A stretch of 64,000 nt of DNA, taken from NCBI GenBank assembly GCA_964533275.1, contig CAZHJK010000002.1:119230-183229 (forward strand), written 5' to 3'. Below, piece by piece: positions 26,109 through 34,256 of the stretch. The notes beneath the pieces were generated by a model. That model ran no database searches, was not told where the DNA came from, and was given only the letters and a program-made list of their open reading frames with translations. Made by a program: the position numbers and the translations under genes. Positions within the stretch are counted from its first letter, which is position 1; every line of letters starts with the position of its first letter. Source of the DNA: CAZHJK01 sp964533275. Lineage in GTDB: Bacteria; Bacillota; Clostridia; Eubacteriales; Garciellaceae.

Positions 26109-27302
26109 TTACTCAATAATAGAAGCAACAACACCTGCTCCTACAGTTCTTCCACCTTCACGAATAGCAAATCTCAATCCTTCTTCTGTTGCAATTGGTG
26201 TAATTAACTCTATTGTCATGGTAATATTGTCTCCTGGCATTACCATTTCTACTCCTTCATCTAGGTCAACTACTCCGGTTACATCTGTTGTTCTAAAATA
26301 AAATTGTGGTCTGTATCCGTCAAAGAATGGTGTGTGTCTTCCACCCTCTTCTTTTGTTAATACATATACTTCTGCTCTGAATTTTGTATGGGGCTTAATG
26401 GATCCTGGCTTTGCTATTACTTGACCTCTTTCTATGTCATCTCTTTGTACTCCTCTTAATAGCAATCCTATATTATCCCCTGCTTGTGCTTGGTCTAATA
26501 ACTTTCTAAACATTTCTACTCCAGTTACTACTACTTTTCTAGACTCTTCTGCTAATCCTACTATTTCTATTTCATCTTGTACCTTTACTATTCCTCTTTC
26601 TACTCTTCCTGTTGCTACTGTTCCTCTTCCTGTGATTGAGAAGATATCTTCTACTGGCATTAAAAATGGTTTATCTGTATCTCTTTCTGGTTCTGGAATA
26701 TACTCATCTACTGCTTTCATTAGCTCTACTATCTTATCTCCCCACTCACCATCATGATCTTCTAATGCTTTTAATGCTGATCCGGTTATTATTGGTGTGT
26801 CATCTCCTGGGAATTCATACTCTGATAATAGTTCTCTTACTTCCATTTCAACTAATTCTAATAATTCTTCATCATCTACCATATCTGCTTTATTTAGGAA
26901 TACTACTATATATGGTACTCCTACCTGTCTTGATAGTAGAATATGTTCTCTTGTTTGTGGCATTGGACCATCTGCTGCTGATACTACTAAGATGGCTCCG
27001 TCCATTTGTGCTGCTCCTGTAATCATATTTTTTACATAGTCAGCATGACCTGGGCAGTCTACATGAGCATAGTGTCTTGCATCAGTCTCATATTCAACAT
27101 GGGCTGTTGAAATGGTGATTCCTCTTTCTCTTTCCTCTGGTGCCTTATCTATGTTGTCAAATGCTACTGCTTCGCCTGTTCCAAATCTCTTGTTTAATAC
27201 TGATGTTATCGCTGCTGTCAATGTTGTTTTACCGTGGTCAACATGACCTATTGTTCCAATGTTTACATGTGGTTTATTTCTTTCAAATTTTGCCTTTGCC
27301 AT
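26109..27302 (-). CDS. tuf: Elongation factor Tu (copy 2, tRNA-linked)
   Basis: Second EF-Tu gene, 397 residues, with the same GTP-binding motifs as copy 1 and Pro at residue 10 instead of Thr. I use ATG 27302, behind GGGAGG, because the 22 codons upstream are untranslated leader between the tRNA-Thr and the gene. It follows tRNA-Tyr and tRNA-Thr, the same type of arrangement as tufB in E. coli, whose operon begins with tRNA-Thr/Tyr/Gly/Thr genes. The DNA matches copy 1 almost base for base from the ribosome-binding site to the penultimate codon, which points to gene conversion. Confidence 0.98.
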   Translation of the reverse strand: MAKAKFERNKPHVNIGTIGHVDHGKTTLTAAITSVLNKRFGTGEAVAFDNIDKAPEERERGITISTAHVEYETDARHYAHVDCPGHADYVKNMITGAAQMDGAILVVSAADGPMPQTREHILLSRQVGVPYIVVFLNKADMVDDEELLELVEMEVRELLSEYEFPGDDTPIITGSALKALEDHDGEWGDKIVELMKAVDEYIPEPERDTDKPFLMPVEDIFSITGRGTVATGRVERGIVKVQDEIEIVGLAEESRKVVVTGVEMFRKLLDQAQAGDNIGLLLRGVQRDDIERGQVIAKPGSIKPHTKFRAEVYVLTKEEGGRHTPFFDGYRPQFYFRTTDVTGVVDLDEGVEMVMPGDNITMTIELITPIATEEGLRFAIREGGRTVGAGVVASIIE

Positions 27303-27389
27303 TTTTCTTCCTCCCTTTAACAAAATATGTAGGTTTAAATCTAATGAACACACCTCCTGGTGTATCATTTAAAAGAAAATCAATAAAAA

Positions 27390-27465
27390 TGGAGCCCACG
27401 GCCGGATTTGAACCGGCGACCCCCACCTTACCATGGTGGTGCTCTACCGACTGAGCTACGTGGGC
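27390..27465 (-). tRNA. tRNA-Thr (anticodon GGT)
   Basis: Minus-strand cloverleaf with acceptor stem GCCCACG/CGTGGGC, D-arm AGCTCAGTCGGTAGAGC, anticodon loop ATGGTAA flanked by CCACC/GGTGG, and T-arm CCGGTTCAAATCCGG. Discriminator T is followed by encoded CCA. It lies four bases from tRNA-Tyr and upstream of tuf copy 2. Confidence 0.97.
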
Positions 27466-27469
27466 GAAA

Positions 27470-27554
27470 TGGTGGAGGGAGAAGGATTCGAACCTTCGAA
27501 GGCTCCGCCAACAGATTTACAGTCTGCCCCCTTTGGCCACTCGGGAACCCCTCC
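27470..27554 (-). tRNA. tRNA-Tyr (anticodon GTA)
   Basis: Class II tRNA of 85 bases on the minus strand. Acceptor GGAGGGG pairs with TCCCTCC, the anticodon loop is CTGTAAA, a long variable arm follows (GGCGGAGCCTTCG region), and the T-arm is AAGGTTCGAATCCTT. The CCA end is encoded. It is the first element after the promoter at 27571-27599. Confidence 0.97.
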
Positions 27555-27570
27555 TAGACATTACTTATAT

Positions 27571-27599
27571 ATAATACAAAAAATCACATAGACTGTCAA
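27571..27599 (-). promoter_or_regulatory. Promoter for tRNA-Tyr, tRNA-Thr and tuf copy 2
   Basis: TTGACA (27594-27599), 17 bases, TATTAT (27571-27576) on the minus strand, ending 16 bases before the tRNA-Tyr 5' end. It also lies only about 60 bases past the sigH stop. Confidence 0.82.
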
Positions 27600-27658
27600 A
27601 TGTTTTTTTATACCATTTAAATCCCCTACATAACTCATAGAATAAAAATATCCTCTTC

Positions 27659-28303
27659 CTAAATTTCATCAAGATCTAAATAGCCTTCTAATTTCCTTTT
27701 TACCCTTTGTAATGCATTATCGATTGATTTTACCTGTCGTTCTAAATCTATAGCAATCTCTTGATAGGATTTCCCTTGTAAATAAGACATTAATACTTCC
27801 CATTCTAATTCGCTTAATATCTCCCCAATTTTTAGTTCCATAGCAGATAATTCTTCTCTGCTAATAATTAGTTCCTCTGGATCTAATATTTTAGAACCGG
27901 AAATGACATCCAATAAAGTCCTATCTGATTCCTCATCATAAATGGGTTTGTTAAGTGAGATATAGGAATTAAGTGGAATATGCTTTTGTCTAGTTGCAGT
28001 CTTAATAGCAGTAATTATCTGCCTTGTAATACATAACTCTGCAAAAGCCCTAAATGAAGATAGTTTGTCTGATCTGAAATCTCTTATAGCCTTATAAAGT
28101 CCAATCATACCCTCTTGGACAATGTCTTCTCGATCAGCTCCAATCAGGAAATACGATCTAGCCTTAGCCCTTACAAAATTCTTATACTTATTGATAATAG
28201 TTTCTAAAGCTATTCCATCTCCTCCATTTGCCAACAAAACTAACTCTTCATCAAGAACAAAATCTCCCTCTAGATTTTGTCGCTGTTTTGCATTTAACTC
28301 CAC
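27659..28303 (-). CDS. sigH: RNA polymerase sigma factor SigH (Spo0H)
   Basis: Alternative sigma factor that drives early sporulation and transition-state genes in Bacillus and Clostridium, about 214 residues. Region 2 shows ADREDIVQEGMIGLYKAIRD and FRAFAELCITRQIITAIK; region 4 shows LSELEWEVLMSYLQGKSYQE and the HTH up to IDNALQRVKRKL. Position between rae1 and rpmG matches B. subtilis. I prefer GTG 28303 as start (8 bases after GGAGG) over ATG 28309, which is only two bases from that site. Its presence suggests a sporulating lineage. Confidence 0.94.
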   Translation of the reverse strand: MELNAKQRQNLEGDFVLDEELVLLANGGDGIALETIINKYKNFVRAKARSYFLIGADREDIVQEGMIGLYKAIRDFRSDKLSSFRAFAELCITRQIITAIKTATRQKHIPLNSYISLNKPIYDEESDRTLLDVISGSKILDPEELIISREELSAMELKIGEILSELEWEVLMSYLQGKSYQEIAIDLERQVKSIDNALQRVKRKLEGYLDLDEI

Positions 28304-28379
28304 AAGCATCGCCTCCAGCCTATATTCTTACGGGAAAATCCTAAACATATTATACCCGAATATAGAAAAGCTCGTCAAG

Positions 28380-28892
28380 TTAGTCCTTCTTTTTTCTCCA
28401 TTGTTCAAGTTTTTTTAAAATATGGGGTTCTAATCTGTGGGATAATTCATGATTGTTAATTTTTTTATCTATATACTTTTTTTTCATATTTTTTTCAGCA
28501 AAGTTTACCTCCGCCTCTAATTCCCTTGCAGTCATTCTTATACCCCCACTAGAGAATATAGTTTGTTGTTCAGCCCAATCAGATGTTGCAACCTGTACTA
28601 GATTTAATCTTGATAGACTATGTACTTGTTTTTCTATATAACTATCTGCTGTTTGATGTTCTTTAGTAAATACTACCTTTATTCCATTTATTGTTTCTTC
28701 TTTGCCAAGACTACCCTTAACTAATTGTGCATCAAATACTAGAAAAATTTCAATTCCCTTATATGCTCTATAGCTTGCTAATATTTCAATCAACTTATCC
28801 CGTGCTTCTTCCATATTATGATTAGCTAAATCCTTAAGGCTTGTCCAGCTATTAATTATGTTGTATCCGTCAACTATTAAAAATGACCCCAC
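28380..28892 (-). CDS. rae1: NYN-domain ribosome-associated endoribonuclease (Rae1/YacP)
   Basis: 170-residue NYN (PIN-like) domain protein. It opens with FLIVDGYNIINSW, carrying the first catalytic Asp, and has FLVFDAQLVKG, HQTADSYIEKQV and VATSDWAEQQTIFSSG with the further acidic residues of the metal site. In B. subtilis Rae1 cleaves mRNA in the ribosomal A site. It starts at GTG 28892, 7 bases after AAGGAG, between rlmB and sigH as in Bacillus. Confidence 0.88.
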   Translation of the reverse strand: MGSFLIVDGYNIINSWTSLKDLANHNMEEARDKLIEILASYRAYKGIEIFLVFDAQLVKGSLGKEETINGIKVVFTKEHQTADSYIEKQVHSLSRLNLVQVATSDWAEQQTIFSSGGIRMTARELEAEVNFAEKNMKKKYIDKKINNHELSHRLEPHILKKLEQWRKKKD

Positions 28893-28940
28893 TTTTATTC
28901 TCCTTAATCAGTATTAATCCGTAATCTTCTCACCTCTACA

Positions 28941-29792
28941 TTAATTTCCTTTGGAAGCAAGAGAACCGTCCCCGCGCTTCCTTTGTCTTCTCACCTCATA
29001 CATTAATATAGCTCCAGCAATAGCTGCATTAAGAGAAGAAACATTCCCCAACATAGGAATCTTTAATAAGAAATCACATTTCTCTCTTATTAATCTTCCA
29101 ATCCCTTTACCTTCACTTCCTATAACAATCACTATAGGTCCCTTTAGATTAGCTTCATAATAATATTCTTCTGCACCCATTTGTGCACCTGCTATCCAAT
29201 ATCCTTCTTTTTTTAGATAATCTATAGTTTGAGCTATATTAGATACCTTTGCCACGGGCATATATTCAATAGCACCAGCAGAGCTTTTAGCTACAATTGG
29301 TGTTAATCCTACTGATCTTCTCTTAGGTATTATAACTCCATGGGCACCACAAGCATCAGCTGTTCTAAGTATTGAGCCTAGGTTATGGGGGTCAGTAATT
29401 TCATCTAAGATAATAACAAAACCATCTTCTCCTTTTTGTTTTGCTTTTTCTACAATATCAACTACTTCAACATAAGAATGTGCAGATGCAATTGCAATAA
29501 CCCCTTGATGAGCATGGGAAAGCGACATTTCATCAAGCTTACTTCTTTCTACATATTGTACTACTAATTTTTGCTCCTTGGCAATTCCTAAAATTTCTCG
29601 GATAGATCCTGATAAATCTCCCTTGGAAACTAGAATTTTCTCAATAGTACGACCTGATCTTAAAGCTTCTTTAACTGGATTTCTGCCTTCAATTTGATTA
29701 GAATGATCATGCTCATTGTCATATTGGTGTTTCTCCATCTCCCTCCTGCCCTGTCTATTATGTCTAGTATTTTTATTTTTTCTTTTATCCAT
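28941..29792 (-). CDS. rlmB: 23S rRNA (guanosine-2'-O-)-methyltransferase RlmB, with repeat-derived C-terminus
   Basis: SPOUT-family 2'-O-methyltransferase acting on 23S rRNA (G2251 in E. coli), 283 residues. It has the substrate-binding N-domain IEGRNPVKEALRSGRTIEKI, then the knot motifs LDEITDPHNLGSILRTADAC, IVIGSEGKGIGRLIREKCD and LGNVSSLNAAIAGAILMYEV. The N-terminal 25 residues are a charged extension. The last dozen codons (RGDGSLASKGN) are read from a short palindromic repeat (28951-28984), so the natural C-terminus appears to have been replaced by repeat sequence; the catalytic fold is complete. Confidence 0.92.
   Translation of the reverse strand: MDKRKNKNTRHNRQGRREMEKHQYDNEHDHSNQIEGRNPVKEALRSGRTIEKILVSKGDLSGSIREILGIAKEQKLVVQYVERSKLDEMSLSHAHQGVIAIASAHSYVEVVDIVEKAKQKGEDGFVIILDEITDPHNLGSILRTADACGAHGVIIPKRRSVGLTPIVAKSSAGAIEYMPVAKVSNIAQTIDYLKKEGYWIAGAQMGAEEYYYEANLKGPIVIVIGSEGKGIGRLIREKCDFLLKIPMLGNVSSLNAAIAGAILMYEVRRQRKRGDGSLASKGN
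28951..28984. repeat. Short palindromic repeat with GGGGACGGTTCTC core, inside the end of rlmB
   Basis: On the minus strand AAAGGAAGC and GCTTCC(AAAGG) flank GCGGGGACGGTTCTCTT. GGGGACGGTTCT-type elements are, from memory, common dispersed intergenic repeats in clostridial genomes. Here the element supplies the last codons and is followed at once by the rlmB stop. Confidence 0.55.
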
Positions 29793-29821
29793 GACTTTTC
29801 TCCTTTATTTAAAAAACATAG

Positions 29822-29962
29822 TTATTAGGGAACAGGGAACAGTAAAAGCTTTTCTTAGTTATCGGTTATCAGTTATCAGTAAAATTTATATGTGTTTTTC
29901 CTGGTATCTGGTAACTGGTATCTGATAACTGTGTTTTAGGGTTTCTGTTCCCTAGTTCCCTT
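29822..29962. repeat. Imperfect inverted repeat between rlmB and mrnC
   Basis: The spacer opens with GGGAACAGGGAACAG and closes with CTGTTCCCTAGTTCCC, its approximate reverse complement. Inner blocks (GTTATCAGTTATCAG, then CTGGTATCTGGTAACTGG and ATCTGATAAC) are also roughly complementary. The whole can fold into one long hairpin. The mrnC stop codon TAG lies inside its right arm. No ORF is carried. Confidence 0.6.
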
Positions 29963-30398
29963 CTACCTGTCTTATTGCCTCGGAAATTAAATTTATCAAC
30001 CTTTCCTGACTGCCTATTAGGTATAGATATCCTATTAAGGCTTCAAAACCTGTAGCATATTTATAATCTGATAGATCTGCATTTTTTGGTACTGACCCTG
30101 ATTTACTATTTCTGCCTCTTTTTACTATAGTTATTTCTTCTTCTGTTAAACTATCCGTAATATTATGAACAATATATGCTTGTGCCTCTGCCTTTACAAA
30201 TTTAGTCGCCTGTTTATGCAGTTGATTAACTAAGGTCCCTTGGGTTATTATTAGATACTTTCTAATATACAATTCAAAAACAGCATCTCCTATATAGGCT
30301 AACACCAATGGGTTCAATCTCTTTACTTCAAGCTCATTAATAGGAGATGAGATTAAGTTTAAAATTTCTTCTTTTGATAGATATTCTTTATCTTCCAT
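29952..30398 (-). CDS. mrnC: Mini-ribonuclease III (MrnC)
   Basis: 148-residue RNase III-like nuclease lacking a double-stranded-RNA-binding domain. It matures 23S rRNA ends in B. subtilis. The diagnostic stretch LNPLVLAYIGDAVFELYIRK holds the catalytic acidic residues, with KRGRNSKSGSVPKNADLSDY and ATGFEALIGYLYLIG following. It lies between cysS (3-base gap) and rlmB as in Bacillus. Its last codons and stop fall in the right arm of a repeat element. Confidence 0.93.
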   Translation of the reverse strand: MEDKEYLSKEEILNLISSPINELEVKRLNPLVLAYIGDAVFELYIRKYLIITQGTLVNQLHKQATKFVKAEAQAYIVHNITDSLTEEEITIVKRGRNSKSGSVPKNADLSDYKYATGFEALIGYLYLIGSQERLINLISEAIRQVEGN

Positions 30399-30401
30399 AG
30401 A

Positions 30402-31796
30402 TTATGCTCTTTTCCATTTCACACCTTGGGGGGTGTCTTCTATTGTTATTCCCTTATTCTTTAATTCTTCTCTAATTTCATCTGCTAATGCCCAATTTCT
30501 ATCTTTTCTAGCCTGCTGTCTTTTTTCTATAAGATTTTCAATCTCACTATCTATTTGTTCTTCCTTCTTCTGAATAATACCTAGAACCCCAGTAAGCTCC
30601 ATTAATAAATCATATGCACCTTTAATGGTATTTTCGCTTTTATTGGCATCTAAATATCTATTCATTTCCTTAACTAAATCAAATATAGCCGCCAGTGCAT
30701 CTGCTGTGTTTATATCATCCTCCATAGACTTTTTAAATTGTTTTTTATATTCATCTAAGTTATTAATCCATACTATTTCTTCTTCCTGTTGTTCTTTAAC
30801 CATGATATTTTCCATTAGATATTGAGCATTATTGCGAGCATTATATAGTCTCTCTAAGGAACTCTTTGCCTGTTCTAAAAGATCCTTACTAAAATTAACC
30901 GGATTTCTATAATGGGCTGATAACATAAATAATCTTACTACCTCTAAATCGAATTGTTCACTAATATCTCGAACAGTGAAAAAATTACCTAGGGATTTTG
31001 ACATCTTTTTATTATCAATATTAATATACCCATTATGAATCCAATATCTAGCAAAGGGTTTATTGTGAGCTCCTTCTGATTGTGCAATTTCATTTTCATG
31101 GTGGGGGAATATTAAATCCTGTCCTCCTCCATGTATATCTATAGTCTCTCCTAGATATTTCTTAGCCATAACTGAGCATTCAATATGCCAACCAGGCCTT
31201 CCTAACCCCCATGGACTTTCCCATGCAGGTTCCCCTAATTTTTGTTTTTTCCATAGTGCAAAGTCCATAGGATGATCCTTTTCTTCACTGACCTCAATCC
31301 TAGACCCCATATCTAAATCATCTAAGCCTTGTTTTGATAGTTTTCCATAGTCCTTAAACCTAATCGTCCTATAATATACATTACCATCTTTATTATAAGC
31401 TAAACCTTTTTCTTCTAATGTTTTTATCATCTCAATTATACCATCTATATTTTCACTTACCCTAGGATGTATAGTAGCTCTTTTAATTCCTAAGGCATCT
31501 GCATCAGTAAAATATTCTCTTATATACTTTCTTGCAATCTCTGATGATGAGATTCCCTCTTCCTGTCCTCGTTTTATTATTTTATCATCAACATCTGTAA
31601 AGTTTTGAATGTAAGTAACTTCATATCCTATATATTCAAAATATCTTCTTAGGACATCAAATACTATAAAGGGTCTAGCATTTCCTATATGAAAATAATT
31701 ATATACAGTAGGTCCACAAACATACATTTTTATTTTGCCAGGTGTTAATGGTATAAATTCCTCTTTCTTTCTTGTTAATGTGTTAAATAATTTCAC
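30402..31796 (-). CDS. cysS: Cysteinyl-tRNA synthetase
   Basis: Class I aminoacyl-tRNA synthetase, 464 residues. HIGN at 36-39 is the HIGH motif and KMSKS is at 264-268. The zinc ligands that select cysteine are in place (Cys27, Cys207, His232, Glu236). The C-terminal anticodon-binding region ends GITIEDTPQGVKWKRA. It overlaps the end of cysE by 14 bases and is therefore in the T-box-controlled cysE-cysS operon. Confidence 0.97.
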   Translation of the reverse strand: MKLFNTLTRKKEEFIPLTPGKIKMYVCGPTVYNYFHIGNARPFIVFDVLRRYFEYIGYEVTYIQNFTDVDDKIIKRGQEEGISSSEIARKYIREYFTDADALGIKRATIHPRVSENIDGIIEMIKTLEEKGLAYNKDGNVYYRTIRFKDYGKLSKQGLDDLDMGSRIEVSEEKDHPMDFALWKKQKLGEPAWESPWGLGRPGWHIECSVMAKKYLGETIDIHGGGQDLIFPHHENEIAQSEGAHNKPFARYWIHNGYINIDNKKMSKSLGNFFTVRDISEQFDLEVVRLFMLSAHYRNPVNFSKDLLEQAKSSLERLYNARNNAQYLMENIMVKEQQEEEIVWINNLDEYKKQFKKSMEDDINTADALAAIFDLVKEMNRYLDANKSENTIKGAYDLLMELTGVLGIIQKKEEQIDSEIENLIEKRQQARKDRNWALADEIREELKNKGITIEDTPQGVKWKRA

Positions 31797-32454
31797 TTTC
31801 GTCCCCTCCTTTAATTGTTCTCATAGTTTTCTCCAATTCCTTTACTCTTCTTCTTAAACAATCCAACTCTTGACCTATAGGATCTGGAAGATGAACCTGA
31901 TCTAAATCTACATCTTTCTTAAGGGATGCAACTTTACGATTATCTTTTACCACCACAACTCCAGGTATTCCTACAACAGTACAGTTTGGTGGTACTTCGT
32001 TTAATACTACTGATCCTGCACCTATTTTAGAATTGTCTCCAACAGTAAATGGCCCTAGAATTTTTGCTCCTGAGCTTATAACTACATTGTTTCCAATAGT
32101 CGGATGTCTTTTGCCTATTTCCTTTCCTGTACCACCTAATGTAGCACCTTGATAAATAGTAACATCGTCCCCAATTTCGGTGGTTTCACCAATAACCACT
32201 CCCATTCCATGATCTATAAAAAGTCTCTTTCCAACCTTTGCGCCAGGATGGACTTCTATTCCTGTAAAAAATCGATTAATTTGGGAAATTAATCTCGCTA
32301 TAAAAAAAAGTTTTTTATTATAAAACCAATGGGCAATACGGTGAGAAATCACTGCATGCAGACCAGGATAATTTATCAAAACCTCTAGGGTATTCCTTGC
32401 AGCTGGGTCACGATCTAAAATAGCCTTTATGTCCTCTCGTAAGTTTTTAAACAA
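31783..32454 (-). CDS. cysE: Serine O-acetyltransferase
   Basis: Transfers acetyl from acetyl-CoA to L-serine, the first step of cysteine synthesis, 223 residues. It has the helical N-domain (RDPAARNTLEVLINYPGLHA, SHRIAHWFY), then the left-handed beta-helix of hexapeptide repeats with IDHGMGVVIGETTEIGDDV and QGATLGGTGKEIGKRHPTIG. The C-terminus includes VVGIPGVVVV. The start is TTG 32454 after GAGGTGAAAG. Pairing with cysS behind a Cys T-box is the classical Firmicutes design. Confidence 0.96.
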   Translation of the reverse strand: MFKNLREDIKAILDRDPAARNTLEVLINYPGLHAVISHRIAHWFYNKKLFFIARLISQINRFFTGIEVHPGAKVGKRLFIDHGMGVVIGETTEIGDDVTIYQGATLGGTGKEIGKRHPTIGNNVVISSGAKILGPFTVGDNSKIGAGSVVLNEVPPNCTVVGIPGVVVVKDNRKVASLKKDVDLDQVHLPDPIGQELDCLRRRVKELEKTMRTIKGGDESEII

Positions 32455-32478
32455 GTTTCTTTCACCTCACAGTTTTAT

Positions 32479-32550
32479 ATGGTATATGGTAGATTCTAAT
32501 TGGTATTCCTTTTGGGTCTGGTAGATGGTAGATACCTTCTACCTTATACC
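32479..32550. repeat. Dispersed repeat, copy A (related to 42008-42168)
   Basis: ATGGTATATGGTAGATTC followed by TATTCCTTTTGGGTCTGGTA and GATGGTAGATACC, ending ACCTTCTACCTTATACC. The ends are reverse complements in outline (GGTATATGGTAGA versus TCTACCTTATACC). It aligns over about 50 bases with the left part of the element at 42008. It lies between the T-box terminator and cysE, so it is within the mRNA leader. Confidence 0.65.
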
Positions 32551-32566
32551 CTATATCAGCATTTAT

Positions 32567-32821
32567 AAAAAAATCCCTATATCAATATTGATATAGAGAC
32601 GAATAAATCGCGGTTCCACCCTACTTGAGTTAAAACTCCACTTAAAAAATTTATAACGGAATTATCCGTATCTTCCTACTTGATTCAGAAGAAAGGCTCC
32701 TAGGTGCATTTCAATGTATTAGTGAACAAAGTCATTCTCAGCCTTTTGGTGACTTCTCTCTGGGATATAATACCATCTACTTTTCCTAATCTTTGCCAAT
32801 ATTAGCTTATCTTTACCTATC
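32567..32821 (-). promoter_or_regulatory. T-box riboswitch, Cys specifier (TGC), controlling cysE-cysS
   Basis: The T-box sequence AGGGTGGAACCGCG is at 32609-32622 on the minus strand. The terminator is CTCTATATCAATATTGATATAGGG followed by a run of T (32567-32598). In stem I, the specifier loop GAAATGCACC places TGC, a cysteine codon, at 32706-32708. Binding of uncharged tRNA-Cys should favour the antiterminator and switch on cysE-cysS. Confidence 0.93.
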
Positions 32822-32850
32822 ATTATAAAGGGAGTAACTTTAATGGTCAA
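32822..32850 (-). promoter_or_regulatory. Promoter of the T-box / cysE-cysS transcript
   Basis: TTGACC (32845-32850), 17 bases, TATAAT (32822-32827) on the minus strand, immediately after the stop of the DUF1002 gene. It would start transcription just ahead of the T-box. Confidence 0.85.
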
Positions 32851-32856
32851 ATGTTA

Positions 32857-33738
32857 TTAAAAAATACTCATTATTTTTTGTACTAATTGACTTATAAAAT
32901 CACCTATTCTTTGTAAAAGTGATTTTATCTCTTGACTATCTTCAGCAAGTTCCTTTGCCTTTTCTCCTATTTTTGAAACTTGTTCCTTAAGATCATCAAT
33001 ATTTATATCTATATTTTTTATCCTATTCATCAATTCGGTTAATTTTTGTATTTGTTCATCACTTAAATTTATATTTAAATCATGTTGGATTTCAATAATT
33101 ATTCTTTTTATATCCTCTGGGTTTTTTATCCCTTCTTCTATAATTTTTTCCTTAACTCTTTTTACTAATTCACTTGCCTTACCTTTATCCTCAAGTTCCT
33201 CTCCTAATTCCCCTGTAATAACCATTTCTTCACTGGCTATTTTTTTTGCATCCTCATCTAATTTTTCTCCTGTAATTTCTTCAAATGCTTTCATTATTCC
33301 AGTAAGAGCACCAGTTCCAGATACTTCAAATGGTGCTGCGGCTATAATTCTAGCATCCTTTACCCCAGCAGTTATTAGAGCATTTGCATACATATCTTCA
33401 CTTACCCAGGTGATATTGTGGGTTTCTACTGTCATTCCTGAATCTTCACCTAAACGTTCTACAAGTGCAGAAGAAATAGTCTTATTCCCTATATGCTGGA
33501 TTGCTGGAGTATCCTTTAAATAATGTGCTTCCTCTTGGATTGTTGTTTCAATTATATTTACATCTTCCCTATTCACATCCATATAATCAAGAATTTGTTC
33601 CTGTTGTTCCTTTGTTAAATCTGCACCTAATGATACCACCAATTTTATTGTATCAGCTCTAACTATGTTTAAGATAGGAAATATTAATGTCAATACTAAT
33701 GCAGCTATTATCAATATACTAATAAACTTTTTAGACAT
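32857..33738 (-). CDS. DUF1002 family secreted protein
   Basis: A 293-residue exported protein. It has an N-terminal signal sequence (KKFISILIIAALVLTLIF, with likely cleavage after the Ala of VRADT). The mature part opens with LVVSLGADLTKEQQEQILDY and contains AAPFEVSGTGALTGIMKAFE, the hallmarks of DUF1002 (YpuA-like) proteins. The C-terminal 100 residues are charged and likely coiled coil. ATG 33738 follows AGGAGG by 6 bases. Function is unknown; a role at the cell surface is inferred only from export. Confidence 0.82.
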   Translation of the reverse strand: MSKKFISILIIAALVLTLIFPILNIVRADTIKLVVSLGADLTKEQQEQILDYMDVNREDVNIIETTIQEEAHYLKDTPAIQHIGNKTISSALVERLGEDSGMTVETHNITWVSEDMYANALITAGVKDARIIAAAPFEVSGTGALTGIMKAFEEITGEKLDEDAKKIASEEMVITGELGEELEDKGKASELVKRVKEKIIEEGIKNPEDIKRIIIEIQHDLNINLSDEQIQKLTELMNRIKNIDINIDDLKEQVSKIGEKAKELAEDSQEIKSLLQRIGDFISQLVQKIMSIF

Positions 33739-33792
33739 ATTCATCCTCCTCATAATTTTATCCTATTATTGTTCTAATAGATTTTGATCATA

Positions 33793-34179
33793 TTAGCTAC
33801 TTTTGTTTTTTACTTTTATTCCTTTTATAACTTCCCCTTTTTTATTTTTGAAAATTATTTTTTTAGGGGCCTTTTTATCCTCGCTAATTATAGCTATTTT
33901 AAGAATTATTAAAGGAGTAGTTATTACTTGAGCTAATACTTGTTCCTTTTCAGGCTCTATTTGTTGCATCATTACTTCCCATTCTTCCAAATCTACTGCT
34001 ATTATATTCCCAATGCTTACTTCATATCCTGATGTATTTTTCTGACCTAAACTAGCAACTAGATATAAATCATTTTCATGTAAGAATGAGTCATAAAACT
34101 CTTCTTTTTTACGCTGTCTAATTTCCCTTTCTATGGCAGTAGGAAGAGCATCAACATTTTTTATTTTCTCTACTCTCAT
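33793..34179 (-). CDS. Small protein with PrcB_C-like domain
   Basis: A 128-residue protein without a signal peptide. The pattern LYLVASLGQKNTSGYEVSIG followed by a stretch ending QVITTPLIILKIA resembles the PrcB C-terminal (protease-complex-associated) domain, whose mark is a G-x-K-x-T-x-GY-x-V-x-I motif. The start is ATG 34179, 8 bases after GGAGG. It lies between ispF and the DUF1002 gene and may be co-transcribed with it. The assignment is by pattern only. Confidence 0.55.
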   Translation of the reverse strand: MRVEKIKNVDALPTAIEREIRQRKKEEFYDSFLHENDLYLVASLGQKNTSGYEVSIGNIIAVDLEEWEVMMQQIEPEKEQVLAQVITTPLIILKIAIISEDKKAPKKIIFKNKKGEVIKGIKVKNKSS

Positions 34180-34256
34180 AAAACCCACCTCCGCTTCATA
34201 GAAAAACTCTATCCTATTACATTTATATGATAAACATGATTATAGTTTACTTAAGT

